Assembly (NCBI GenBank): GCA_947646735.1
Contig: CANTFK010000173.1
Span: 186,001 to 250,000 of the forward strand
Origin: Peronospora farinosa
Taxonomy: Eukaryota; Oomycota; Peronosporomycetes; Peronosporales; Peronosporaceae
Direction of reading: 5' to 3'
Length of the DNA: 64,000 nt
Shown: one piece after another, positions 43,159 to 54,285 of the stretch
Layout: every line of letters begins with the position of its first letter
Numbering within the stretch: position 1 is the stretch's first letter
Translations under genes and position numbers: made by a program
Notes under the pieces: model-generated
Seen by the model: only the letters and a program-made list of their open reading frames with translations
What the model was told of the DNA's origin: nothing
Database searches by the model: none

Positions 43159-44615
43159 TCTGAACTTAGGGGTAGATTCAGAGTCCGCGACAGTAGGGCA
43201 TCCCGCCTCTACTGCGCTCCCACATTTCCCGACCCATCTTGAGCAGGTGCTGAGCTTGTGCCTCGTGCACGCTGCTTTTTCGCACCTCCCGTCGGGTAGG
43301 TAGCCTTCTTGATGGCTACCTTAGCACTAGCATCAAGTTTGGCATAGCAGCGAACCATCGTATGGCCTCGCTTGCCGCAATTGTAGAAGATAGCATCTGC
43401 ATTGCCTAACTTCATAGAAGTGAAATCAGATCTTTCGGTCGACGGTCTGTAATAGGCTGTCGCCGAGGCGCTGTTGTAGGATTGCTCCTCAACTAAGGCA
43501 ATGTAAATTGCCTCTTCCATCGTCTTTGGTACCTTTCTAAAAAGGGCCTGACGCGATGGGCCATGCCGTAGTCCATTCATGAAATGTAGGCACTATTATG
43601 TGTTCCAGTATCGGTTCCCCATTAATGAACGCCGACGGTGAACGCATCTCCTGCACAAATTCTTGCAGAGAGCGTTTCGCCTGTCGTGCTCCAAAGAAGC
43701 GCGCCATAAGTAACACTTCGTTTTAAGGCGGCTAATGCATTGTGCGAATCTTTTACTTGAAGATCGCCTATAATGAAAACGCATCAGCATTTGCCATCAG
43801 CGCAGAGTATACCCACTCTGACGCTTTGCCACGCAAGTTGTACATGGCATACGACACCATTCTGGTGTCGTCTTCGATGGGTCATACCGCATTGCTCAGC
43901 TGCTAATAGCCAGTGAACAATCGTGTGAGGGGTAGTTCCATCGAACTTCGGAGGGTCCATCCGAATGGGCCTCGGTTGATTAGGTCGGGCAGAGAGCGTC
44001 TCAACCGTTCTGTGAGCGCCTCATTCCGTGACTGCTCAAGCCTAAGCTCATTCTGAGTCTTATTAATGGACTCAGCCGTAGCTTGGCTGTTTACCTCGGA
44101 CGCGTTTCTACGCTATCCGAGCACAAACGCCTCAAATTGCTCCAACTGAGCAACATATTGCTCAGGAGGACAATACAAGAGGTTGACCAGCGCTTTTTCA
44201 GCAAGTCCCTGGGTCAAATGCCCAGTCACCTCCCTACGGTGTTGGGAGAGTTGAGGAAAATTACCTTAATCCACGTTGTGGGACATCCGTGTCCACACGT
44301 ACGCTCAAAAGAGACGAGTCGTAGAAAGGACTACAATTGCTACCAAGTGTAGAAGGGCAATTTTTTACGAAGTTGCCTCGTGCTACTTAGCACACACCTT
44401 CAGCACAAGCGAGGAAGCGGTTAGACCGTCTTACCTTCGCGTGCGAGGTTGGCTGTGTGGTTGGTCGACTCGTATCACCAGTTACCTCTCTTTTAAGCGA
44501 GAGTGCAACGAACTTCTTAACACTTAGAACACCGACGACACGCAGAAGTCTTTCAACTTCTCGTGCGTGGTGTTGCTGTTTAAGGAAATTCAAGACTGAG
44601 ATATATTTAATTAAT
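43159..44615 (-). pseudogene. Element D gag
   Basis: This Gag copy is scattered over three frames. The knuckle reads FYNCGKRGHTMVRC near 43390-43350, so its first Cys has become Phe compared with CYKCGKRGHMMARC in element B, and zinc binding is probably lost. The region is more diverged from B than the neighbouring protease. Confidence 0.75.
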
Positions 44616-44945
44616 TATAACTAAATATATGTTTAACTACTGATTGGCTATATATATATATATATATAGATCGGATACGCGACTCTCTAGAAGCGTATCC
44701 TGTCGCATGATCTTAAATCTAGATTTAAGATCGCAACTGACGTCCTTCTGAGACGTCGCGATGACTAGCTTTAACTAGCGTCATCCCTTCTCATGTGAAT
44801 CCATCAATGGATATCACATTCACGAGGGTGGATCACATTTGTGTATCGCACCCAAGTGACAGGTCAAAAGTAATCATGGATACTTTAAGACCTTTACATT
44901 GTGTATATTACTTAATGTTTACGTGTAACTAGATGGCCTGTTACA
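44616..44945 (-). repeat. Element D 5' LTR (330 bp)
   Basis: This is a homologue of 10986-11308. The right end is GTTACA; the left end is TATAAC where B has TGTAAC. It contains a perfect 24-bp palindrome at 44709-44732 (half GATCTTAAATCT), the GGATACGC/GCGTATCC stem (44673-44700), and a (TA)n run at about 44650-44668 absent from B. Confidence 0.8.
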
Positions 44946-45924
44946 ATCAAGGAAAACCGATTTGACACCTGGAAAACAAAATTCTAGTCCTTCTAAGTCA
45001 AGACTACAAGAAATGTATCTTTAAGCACTGCGGAAGCTGATATATGTGGCGCTTTCATTGTGCGTTTAAGAGGCTTTTTGGGCGGAGATCCTTATTGTTG
45101 GAGACGAAGATCAAGATCTACGATCCAGTCATTGTGCACGAAGACAATCAGGTGCAATTGCAAAAAATTAAGATATCAAAGCCGCGCCAGGCACATTATT
45201 ACACGATATCATTTTGTCCCTGATCACGTCATGACCAAGATACCTAGCTGGGATGTATCGTAATTAGGCGACAGCTCGTCGATTTCTTGACAAAGAAGTT
45301 TTTTCTCGTGGTGAATTTAAACATTGGAAACATTTCGTCGAAGAGAGTGTTAAAGACGTAAACTCAATGGACGCTCATAGCGTTGTGCCAAAATGGACGA
45401 CGGGTACGTACGACTAGCAGCTGTTGAAATAAAAGGCCTACACGAAGAACTTTCTAGGTTGCTTCTGTCAGCAAATTTCATGGCTAGGAATATTTGTAGG
45501 TTATATAAGAGCTAATTTATTTTTCCATTTACTTTCTCTTTCCACAAATCCCCACTGAACTTGATAACACAAGGGTTCGCACATGTGCGAATTTTTTTAC
45601 AAACCATCTGGGATCCCGTTCGCCATTACTTTTGCAAAAAAGTTACCCTTGTCAGGATATTGAATATTTACGTTTTTTCACTGTGTTCTGTTCAGAAATG
45701 TAGAGAATGTTAGGAAACAACCCATCAATCCATTGTCCAAGACCACTAATATTTATTTACAATCAGCAACGCATTTGCAGCGATACAGAATGACGAAATG
45801 CTTCCGTTAGACGTGCCAACTTGACGACATCTCGCCACATCAACATATACATGTGATACTTCCAAGCGGTTGTCTGCTGCAATCGAACGTATGATGCGGC
45901 CACGCCTAGCGGCGAGAATCATGA

Positions 45925-45943
45925 CCTCACTTTACAATTTTTT
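45925..45943 (+). promoter_or_regulatory. Oomycete initiator plus flanking promoter element
   Basis: CCTCACTTTACAATTTTTT fits the oomycete Inr followed by FPR (consensus roughly GCTCATTYYNCAWTTT). It lies 43-61 bp upstream of the ATG at 45986, the usual distance. Confidence 0.55.
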
Positions 45944-45985
45944 CCTAAAAAATTAAAACCATTCCATCAAGCACGTCCAGCAAGT

Positions 45986-46495
45986 ATGCGCCTCACTCTC
46001 GTCCTGGCATCCCTCGTAGCATCTTCCCTCGTGTCTGCAACCGTTGATGTCGCACTTACTAATACCAGAGGCGAGTGCCCGGGGCCCTCTTTCAAGTGCG
46101 ATGAACCGATATTTACCAATGGACCCATCCAGGCCGCTGAGTGCTCGCACAATACCCGCACCCACACGAAGCAGACCTTTGCGGTATTCGTGACGGATCA
46201 GAAGTACTTTGGTAATAATGGGTATCCTTACGGCTCCTGCTCCGCTTACACGTGCAAGGCGCCAACTTCGGACCAAATGGTTAAGAAGGCTGACTGCTGG
46301 ACTTTTTTTTGGAAGTAAGTACTTTGAGATCTCGTGCACAGGTGAAATCGTATTTCTGACGTGTTTGCGTACAACAGTGGTAACGGTGCGGAGAAAGGAA
46401 ATGGCACCGATTGTATAAGGGACCCTAAGACCAACCAGTGCGGCTGCGAGGACTCTGACGGAAAATTCACCGCCAACAGAAATAGCTGCAAGTAA
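45986..46495 (+). CDS. Small secreted cysteine-rich protein (two exons)
   Basis: Exon 1 is 45986-46314 and exon 2 is 46378-46495, with a 63-bp GTAAGT...CAG intron; the product is 148 residues. Residues 1-18 (MRLTLVLASLVASSLVSA) form a signal peptide with an Ala cleavage site. The mature part has ten Cys, allowing five disulfides, and an Asn/Gly-rich C-terminus with QCGCED. There is no RxLR or LxLFLAK motif near the N-terminus. Secreted Cys-rich proteins of this size are common apoplastic proteins and candidate effectors in oomycetes, but the family is not recognised and no toxicity is implied. Its own Inr-like promoter lies upstream, and it sits in a gene-poor region beside element D. Confidence 0.8.
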
Positions 46496-49400
46496 GCTGG
46501 CCTTCGGTCAAAGATAAATGTTGAACGTAAAAGTATCATGACAGTACTAATAATACTAGTTCTTGCTAAATGATAATTTGTGTGGACTGCGTTGCGGCTC
46601 GGTAATGATCCCATCTTTTTCATGAGGTGCCACTGGACATTACCATGGTATCCCATGCTCTCCATACCGACACTTCCAAGACGATTGTTCGGCGCGCTTT
46701 CGCTACTACTTGTTGCATCTTCGTGGCCGACAAAGCCAGTGAGTAGGTAAATTTTCCCCGATTGCATCCCATAATTAAATTTACCGGTACGATCTCCCGT
46801 TCGCTACGCATATTTATAACAGAGATCATGTGTTCGAAACTACCAATTCCATTCAAAGGCTCTAAAATGATGATATCGACTATCGCTTCAAGCTGCCAAG
46901 TCTCAACCAGCGATTTTCCAGCGTCTTCTTTTTTACTTGTGCTTCCAGGATATTGGGGATTCACACGAAATTTTGCCGCAATTGGCCACGTTCAAATAGC
47001 CATCATCTTTGACAATTACACGGCACTTCACAGCGCGTTTGGAATCAAGTTTTTTCGTTTCAACGACATTTACACTTCCCTATATCTTCCTTCAGATCAT
47101 ATGGTGGCAAAAATGGACCAAGCTCTGTTGTAAGTATGTTTTACAGCTTCCGTAGTAAACTTTTCGGAATATGATTTAAGTTTGTATGAATCTTAACTTT
47201 CTTTTTTATAAGCTTTCGAGCGATTACTACAAGGTATCTGCACTTCCACCATAATGACAATTTAGCTGTGCCTCAAAGTAAATGCCGTTTACACCGGCAC
47301 GAACGATGCAGTGCCATTCTCATGCCCTCAAGCCTTTCATGGCAACCAGGAATAATTTAAATAAGACGTAGGTAACCTCAACAGGCTTTGAAAATGTGGA
47401 CGTGCATAAAGCAAAAGACAATGTTGCATAGTACGTCGACAATTTACAGAAATTGACACATTCAAGACGGCTTCATACACCTCAAATACATTTTGGAGCA
47501 TCTCAAGGATGGCGGACGCTCCACGTCTGAAGCGTTTCACTCGGAGACGTGGAAGATTATACGGCTGTGCTCATCATATTGCATTTTAATTCGAATCTTA
47601 GTTATCATCTAGTGCCTTTTAGAATCATGACTCGGACAGTCCAAAAAGGTAGAGAGGCATTACTGAACACTGCACGACGAAACGAAGCTGCTCATACACT
47701 CGTCAACCTGGCACAATAATATAGCGGCGAATTTGTTATCACAGCAGTGGGACCACTCACCTTGCACTGGCAATTCTGCTAGATATATCCCTAATCTCCT
47801 CCGTCACCGCTTTCGTGGCGAGCTGTTCGGGCAAGCACTTTAATGCACAAAAAGTAATACTGCAAAAGAAAGAAGCGTGTGCTCGGAACCACCTCGCGTA
47901 GGAGATGGACAGTATTCCAAAGGTACGAAATGCTTCCTATATAATCTTTCATGCTAGCCTCAAGCTAATGCACTACCTATTAAAGATTAAAAATGTAGGT
48001 AACACTGGGAACGGAGTTGACAGCATAGTTCGATGTAGGCATGGTGATTGACTAGGATAAAAACGCTCGATGCGCGAAATGGCGCTCATGATGTGCATGG
48101 CTCAGGTGGTGTGGCGATTGGGGACGGTCGCGTTGAGCTTGACCACGATGTAAGCTGGCCACGATGTGGGCCGAGCACGATGTGGGCCGAATACATGGGT
48201 CTCGAGGGTGCTTCAAGGAAGTGATGTGGATGCGTCAAGTGCTTAAAGAACATTAATATCATAAATACTATTGTTTATGTGCCTTTTAAAAGTGTCAACA
48301 GCGAATTGACACCTTAAGCCTCCTGTAAACACGTAAAAAGAGGCACTGGTGTGCTGGAATGATTTTTTGTACGCAAAAGAAAACACCGGAAGCACAATTA
48401 CCAAGCTAGTTTGCATCGAAGCTTGTTTGTAGCTAAAGAGTGATCAAGAGATCAAAATGAACGCCTACGATACAATTATGGGGCGTAACAGAAAGGTGCT
48501 ATATTCGTCGGCGCTACAGCGAGTCACTTGCCTTCTCAATAGCCTAGAGTAAGCTACCATTGAGTCCCATGATGAATAGTGCTACTATTGTTTTAACCAG
48601 AAATCGTTTCTGTTCTACTAGAATATAATCGATAGCATGTCGCTGGAACAATGCCCCGCCTACAAACTATTTAAAACAAACAATGCCGCTCTTAGACTAG
48701 CTGCAGCACACTGAGTCTTCTACATTCGGACGGATATCCGTAATGAAAATGTCCGAGAAAGCGTTCGTGGATTTTCCAAATTAACGTCTTTCTCGCAAGT
48801 AAGGCTTGGTGTGCAGCCTCGTTATACTTTCTCCGCACAAAATACCCGATCGCAAGCTTCTGGCGTACACTATTTGTAGTCGGTCGCTCTAATAAATAGA
48901 ATGATCATAAATATAGTTGAATACAGAAGTGGTCGAATTAAATTTGGACTTTGGTCCTGTTCTATTTAGTCGTGACCATAAATTCAATTTTATCAGGAAT
49001 GTCACCGGACTGTCGTGCGAATGATCCCCCAGTAAATCGAATTTATAACTTCTAAGTTGACGCTAATGTCAAACTTTAAAAGTCAAGGGACAAAATTTCC
49101 GTAACACTTTGCAACCTTGTTAATCTACTGCTTCAGCCCGTGTCCAGCAAGATGGACTGTGTAAGAACCTCAGCATCAAATTGTTTCCAATAGAGCTTGC
49201 TTCCACTTTTTATCACAAGATTAATCAAGAACAACTTTCTATAGGATCATTAAGGATCCTATTCGACACAAAAGTCTCTAAAAAATGTACTTCTCTTCAA
49301 TATGAGAGACCACGCTGCAACAACACTTCAAAAAGATTCTTCACAAAGTTTATCGTTAATCTGTGGCTGGGCCTTTATCAAGGCATTCCTTTTTTCTTTT

Positions 49401-49555
49401 TAATAAGAAGCTTAAAAAGCTGACGTCAACAAATACGAAAACGCAGATCTAAATCTAGGGCTCTAAGGTAGTTTTAACCAATACTAACGGCTTAAATGCC
49501 GCGGCCATGTATGGTCCAGTTGAAATGTTCTTTTCGCCTTACTCACTAAGTACGA
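46496..49555. other. Gene-poor region
   Basis: Three kilobases without a recognisable gene. Open frames near 46620-46964 (-) and 46762-47133 (+) overlap each other and match nothing I know. A small tandem repeat with CACGATGT three times lies at 48142-48190. It may hold decayed sequence. Confidence 0.55.
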
Positions 49556-49775
49556 ACTGGACCCACATGGGTTTAGGGTGCTCCTTCTTTCCAGTTTATT
49601 TTGGGCTGTAAAATGAAATGGTCATCTCCAAAAGGAAAAATTAGAGAAAACATTTATCATTTTTTGGGGTGGAAAATAAGTAAACGGAGCGACACTAAAG
49701 CACGTATTCGCTTTTTGATAGTGTAGCGAAGGTTTTTTTCTCTTATTTCGCTACTTTCTTCCACTTTGAAACAAT

Positions 49776-50255
49776 ATGCAGCAAGAACGAGAGAGTGCCG
49801 AGTTGTGTCTAAATGGCTGCGGCTTCTTTGGTGTTCCAGGCAGCGGCGGGATGTGCTCTGTGTGCTGGAAAAAGACCATGTCAGATCGTCAAGCGACGAC
49901 GACGACGACGACAGTGGCGTCTCCTCACTCGGAAGAGACAAAAGCAGATGATGTGGCCTCGTGCCAGTCGATTACGTCTTCTATTGAGACGACGAAGAGC
50001 AACATTATGTTGTTGGAGAAGGAGACGGAGAAACCTGCAGAGAAACCGGTACAAAAGAACAAGAAGCGTTGCTGGGAGTGCAAGAAGAAGGTGGGGCTTA
50101 CTGCCATCGAGTGTCGCTGTGGCTATGTATTCTGTGGTAGCCATCGGTTTGAGGACCAGCACGAGTGCAGCTTTGATTTCAAGACGGCAGACCGCGTCGA
50201 ATTGGCGCGTCGTAACACTGGAGGTGGTGCCTTTAGCAAATTGGAGAAGCTGTAA
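49776..50255 (+). CDS. A20/AN1 zinc-finger protein, copy 2
   Basis: 159 residues, identical in layout to the copy at 20703: A20 finger Cys 11, 15, 27 and 30, then a six-Thr run, then AN1 finger Cys/His 99-131. It differs from copy 1 at about two positions (Met for Thr in the spacer SNIMLLE, and Thr for Pro in RRNTGGG). All zinc ligands are kept, so it is likely functional. The shared upstream 220 bp suggests the same expression control as copy 1. Confidence 0.9.
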   Translation: MQQERESAELCLNGCGFFGVPGSGGMCSVCWKKTMSDRQATTTTTTVASPHSEETKADDVASCQSITSSIETTKSNIMLLEKETEKPAEKPVQKNKKRCWECKKKVGLTAIECRCGYVFCGSHRFEDQHECSFDFKTADRVELARRNTGGGAFSKLEKL

Positions 50256-50820
50256 GCTATTGGTTTGATATGGTCCGGCTTAGTAGATTGGTACCATAGA
50301 CGGACTGGTGGATGTGGCGATGGGTCGCGATGAGTCAAGTGCTGGCTTTGCGAGCGTTGCTGAATCATTTGATTGAATGAAACGACGAGTGCGTGAGATG
50401 AAGGAAGAGAGGACGTGCTGAGAGCGGTGACAGTGCGGTAATAATCGTGATGTTAGAACGAAGATGAAGACCGAGTCATGAGGCATTGCAGCAACAATTT
50501 CCCAGAGAATCAAACTTGTCGCCATTTTTTCACTTTATGCAATTTGTGTCTTAGGTACCTGAATTTGATTCACTTTTATTTTAGTCACACCATACATGTG
50601 AGAGCAGCTATAGTTGCTCTACTGAATTAAGCGGGACTGGCGGGTTATACATTGTAAAATACGGGTTCGACGAGGTCAAATGAAATAATACGCATTTCTT
50701 AAAATTCGCCAGTTAAGCAACCCGAAACATAAACAACGGAATGATTGTAGCTGGTAAAAACTTTTACGTTTGAGATTTTTTTGGTGCTGGGTCAAATCCA
50801 ATTAATTCTCCTATCGTCCA

Positions 50821-51055
50821 CTACTCTTTAATAAGGATATAGACGGCATGAATGATGCCAGGAATATAGCTATAGCAACACACATAGTTAATACATGGCA
50901 CAAACCACCCACTTTCGTTGTACAACGTACCCTAGTAAAGTGAGTAGGCAGTTAATGGCAAAGTCCTTATTACAACCCACTTGGAAGAACACACCAAGTG
51001 GTGGCAGTAAAATCGAGCAAATCAGACGTGGACAATCTCCCCAAGTAATCGCCAT
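50821..51055 (-). CDS. PMP3: PMP3 plasma-membrane proteolipid, copy 2 (two exons)
   Basis: Exon 1 is 51055-50931 and exon 2 is 50869-50821, with a 61-bp GT-AG intron. The product starts MAITWGDCPRLICSILLPP and ends YIPGIIHAVYILIKE, with Ile where the 18420 copy has Leu in CNKDFAINC. It is mirrored by 53486-53720. It is divergent from the GTPase fragment and convergent with AN1 copy 2. Confidence 0.9.
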
Positions 51056-51295
51056 GGCTTTGAATGTTTTAATGTGACTTGACACGTAGAAGACCACTTT
51101 TATAATAATCTCTACATAATCTCAATAGATAAAAAAAATGATGGGAATTCCATCCGAGACGCGACGCAAGAATCCTCCATTTTATTGCTTCAACTTGTTC
51201 AAAATCTGTATCTTCTAGATTTTTTATCGTTCTAATACTGTAGCTCCAGATCTCAAGCATGTTTTGTACCAATCAAATCTGATTATCATCCGACC

Positions 51296-51412
51296 ATGAC
51301 AGACCAAGAGCTAGCAGTGACCTGCATGAACATCTGCCTAAATGCTGAACGTCAACTACTTGCTCGTACTTCTCAGAAGCGCCATCACACAAATTGAACC
51401 TTCGCGTGGCTA
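51296..51412 (+). pseudogene. Broken 5' end of the CobW-type GTPase gene
   Basis: The ATG at 51296 begins MTDQELAVTCMNICLNAERQ, the N-terminus of the gene at 53245 with a few changes. After the codons for SQKR an internal deletion of about 70 bp removes the P-loop region. The sequence resumes at CACAAATTGAACCTTCGCGT and ends in a stop at 51395-51397. Homology ends near 51412. It is the counterpart of the intact 5' end in the opposite arm. Confidence 0.85.
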
Positions 51413-51640
51413 GACAATCAATCACATGCAACTTGAATAGTCCATGGACTTTCTTCGTCAGCGTTCGATATTAACAACTGCTACGTTTGTTTTTTAGCGT
51501 TGTATTATATGAGCCTTAATCAGATATTTGTACCTACAAAAAAGTCACGTTAGTAACAATATGTTGTATGCAACTGCTTACGCTGCAACAAAGCAATAAC
51601 AAGATCAGTTGAAGCTGTTGTCGTGTATGCAAATTGCCTC

Positions 51641-53245
51641 TTAAAATCCGCAGAGACATCCGGCAATTTTCTTTCTGACCTCGTTAATGATCAGCTCTGC
51701 AGAGGTATTGAGCTCTTTCCACATGCTCAAAACTGACGCAGCGCCAACGGTGGATGCAACAGCGTACACTTGCTGTTCGTCAATGTCGTTTGGGCTCAAA
51801 TTAGAGGCATAAAGCAGCAGAGAGCCACCCCCTGAGGCATTCACGTCTCGGACCAGTTGCTTGGTTAACTCATTCGCGTCCACATGATGGTGATGGCGAA
51901 ACATCGTCTCGTTCAATGTCGACGCAGGACACACCAGACGAAATGCTACCACCGTAGCTTGCTTAGAGCATGCCAGTGTTTCGAAGAGCTCATTCGCTTC
52001 GAGCTTTGCTACAATTTCAGCACAAGTCGATTTATCTTCTCGTTTCAGCTGGTCCGTCGATCTTGACAAGCAAACTTGAAGGCTATCGAGAGCTTTGTCT
52101 TTATCAAAGCACTCTCCGACACTGTTGCTGCTGCCGCTGAAACCGATCACGACGAATTGCGTTTTTGGTGTTGATTGCCAAACACCAGTATTTTTAACCT
52201 CTAGTCGCCGCTTGCCGCTCAGCTGCACCACGAAGCGGTATTTTGGCAGCTCGGCAATGTACATGACTCCCTTAGCACGCAATGTCCCTTTAGGAAGATG
52301 ATACTGAATCCACTGATGCACTGCAGCTAGTGGAATCGGTGTAATGCGCTCAAATGCCACCGACTCAAACGCCTGCGAAGGTGCCACATTACCACTTGAC
52401 TCCGCTACTGATTCTCGCTTTACTCGTAGACGACTTGGCGCAGGCATTAAGGCACCATTCAACAGACTCAGCCCCGTGTTCCATTGACCTTGCACCTTTT
52501 CATGGCTCATGCCTCCATTGAATGCATCATCCGGCGGCGCGATATCGAGCACATGTGGCAAGTACACCCGACCATGGTCTGTCTCGTAGATTCGGGCACT
52601 GGGAGCATAGTGAACAATAACCTCTCGAGCAGCTTTGAGCTTGTCCTCATCCAGCAAGTCCACTTTGTTTAGCAGGACCACGTCCGCACACTGCAGCTGT
52701 CGAACAGCCACGGCGCATGGCTCAACGTCGTTAGCAGCATCTTGAGCCATTGCATCTCCATCCACTACAGTCACTACCGAATCCAGACGTGCGCGCGTCA
52801 TTTTGCCAAATTTCTCCTGTACTATTGCCACCAACTGCGTTGGATCCATCGTCCCACTGGTCTCTATCACGAGGTAGTCCACATGATTTACAGCTGCTGC
52901 ATCATCATCTTCATTGAGAACTTGCCACACAACGTCTTTGAATGCATGTAAACTAGTGTTAGCGTCGGCTCGAAGCTTAAAGAGTTTATTGTGATTGCCG
53001 TTAAATTGATTGGCCACCAGTAATGCGTCTATATTGATAACAGCCAAGTCACTTACGGCACAAGCTACGCGAAGGTTCAATTTGTGCTGTAGAATATGCT
53101 GGAGTAACGACGTCTTGCCGGCACCGAGGAAACCAGTGACAATGGTTACAGGTATACAGCGCTTTTGAGAAGTACGAGCGAGTAGTTGACGTTCAGCATT
53201 TAGGTAGAGGTTCATGCGGGTCACTGCTAGCTCTTGGTCTGTCAT
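51641..53245 (-). CDS. COG0523/CobW-type G3E GTPase
   Basis: A 534-residue protein from the ATG at 53245. The P-loop GFLGAGKTS is at residues 38-46, IDALLVAN follows at 72-79, ETSGTMDP (switch/Walker B region) is at 128-135, and the guanine motif NKVD is at 193-196. These define the G3E P-loop GTPases that chaperone or insert metals. The CxCC metal motif expected around residues 90-99 is absent; the segment reads LRADANTSL. The C-terminal half (about 300-520) fits the CobW_C domain and includes a His run FRHHHHVDA that could bind metal. It is the unique gene in the centre of the inverted duplication. Confidence 0.87.
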   Translation of the reverse strand: MTDQELAVTRMNLYLNAERQLLARTSQKRCIPVTIVTGFLGAGKTSLLQHILQHKLNLRVACAVSDLAVINIDALLVANQFNGNHNKLFKLRADANTSLHAFKDVVWQVLNEDDDAAAVNHVDYLVIETSGTMDPTQLVAIVQEKFGKMTRARLDSVVTVVDGDAMAQDAANDVEPCAVAVRQLQCADVVLLNKVDLLDEDKLKAAREVIVHYAPSARIYETDHGRVYLPHVLDIAPPDDAFNGGMSHEKVQGQWNTGLSLLNGALMPAPSRLRVKRESVAESSGNVAPSQAFESVAFERITPIPLAAVHQWIQYHLPKGTLRAKGVMYIAELPKYRFVVQLSGKRRLEVKNTGVWQSTPKTQFVVIGFSGSSNSVGECFDKDKALDSLQVCLSRSTDQLKREDKSTCAEIVAKLEANELFETLACSKQATVVAFRLVCPASTLNETMFRHHHHVDANELTKQLVRDVNASGGGSLLLYASNLSPNDIDEQQVYAVASTVGAASVLSMWKELNTSAELIINEVRKKIAGCLCGF

Positions 53246-53485
53246 GGTCGGATGATAATCAGATTTGATTGGTACAAAACATGCTTGAGATCTGGAGCTA
53301 CAGTATTAGAACGATAAAAAGTCTAGAAGATACAGATTTTGAACAAGTTGAAGCAATAAAATGGAGGATTCTTGCGTCGCGTCTCGGATGGAATTCCCAT
53401 CATTTTTTTTATCTATTGAGATTGCGTAGAGATTATTATAAAAGTGGTCTTCTACGTGTCAAGTCACTTTGAAACATTCAAAGCC

Positions 53486-53720
53486 ATGGCGATTACTTGG
53501 GGAGACTGTCCACGTCTGATTTGCTCGATTTTGCTGCCACCACTCGGTGTGTTCTTCCAAGTGGGTTGTAATAAGGACTTTGCCATTAACTGCCTACTCA
53601 CTTTACTAGGGTACGTTGTACAACGAAAGTGGGTGGTTTGTGCCATGTATTAACTATGTGTGTTGCTATAGCTATATTCCTGGCATCATTCATGCCGTCT
53701 ATATCCTTATTAAAGAGTAG
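53486..53720 (+). CDS. PMP3: PMP3 plasma-membrane proteolipid, copy 3 (two exons)
   Basis: Exon 1 is 53486-53610 and exon 2 is 53672-53720, with a 61-bp intron starting GTACGT. The predicted 57-residue protein equals copy 2 (CNKDFAINC, YIPGIIHAVYILIKE). It diverges from the GTPase gene across about 240 bp, which is shared with the left arm and so is a candidate bidirectional promoter. Confidence 0.9.
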
Positions 53721-54285
53721 TGGACGATAGGAGAATTAATTGGATTTGACCCAGCACCAAAAAAATCTCAAACGTAAAAGTTTTTACCAGCTACAATCAT
53801 TCCATTGTTTATGTTTCGGGTTGCTTAACTGGCGAATTTTAAGAAATGCGTATTATTTCATTTGACCTCGTCGAACCCGTATTTTACAATGTATAACCCG
53901 CCAGTCCCGTTTAATTCAGTAGAGCAACTATAGCTGCTCTCACATGTATGGTGTGACTAAAATAAAAGTGAATCAAATTCAGGTACCTAAGACACAAATT
54001 GCATTAAGTGAAAAAATGGCGACAAGTTCGATTCTCTGGGAAATTGTTGCTGCAATGCCTCATGACTCGGTCTTCATCTTCGTTCTAACATCACAATTAT
54101 TACCGCACTGTCACCGCTCTCAGCACGTCCTCTCTTCCTTCATCTCACGCACTTGTCGTTTCATTCAATCAAATGATTCAGCAACGCTCGCAAAGCCAGC
54201 ACTTGACTCATCGCAACCCATCGCCACATCCACCAGTCCGTCTATGGTACCAATCTACTAAGCCGGACCATATCAAGCCAATAGC

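Larger units (their letters stand above)
40821..44945 (-). mobile_element. Element D: Ty3/gypsy retrotransposon, 3' half lost
   Basis: On the minus strand it holds a 5' LTR (44616-44945), gag, protease, linker and RT up to the start of RNase H, and stops at the edge of element C. It belongs to the same family as element B. The stretch 41830-43258 is nearly identical to 8270-9695, while flanking gag and RT parts differ more. Confidence 0.88.
49738..51412. repeat. Left arm of the AN1-PMP3-GTPase inverted duplication
   Basis: It matches 53063-54803 in reverse. From left to right it contains AN1 (+), its downstream flank, PMP3 (-) and the 5' end of a CobW-type GTPase gene (+). The arms are about 1.7 kb with a spacer of about 1.65 kb. 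Upstream of the AN1 gene the left arm instead continues to match the 20.7-20.94 kb region. Confidence 0.88.

Noticed and set aside
46620..47133. Overlapping frames on both strands after the secreted-protein gene
   Set aside because: The minus frame begins only with GTG, neither frame resembles a known family, and no splice-consistent extension was found.
48142..48190. CACGATGT repeated three times, considered as a CRISPR-like or satellite array
   Set aside because: There are too few units, spacers are of similar sequence, and a CRISPR array is not expected in a eukaryotic nuclear genome.
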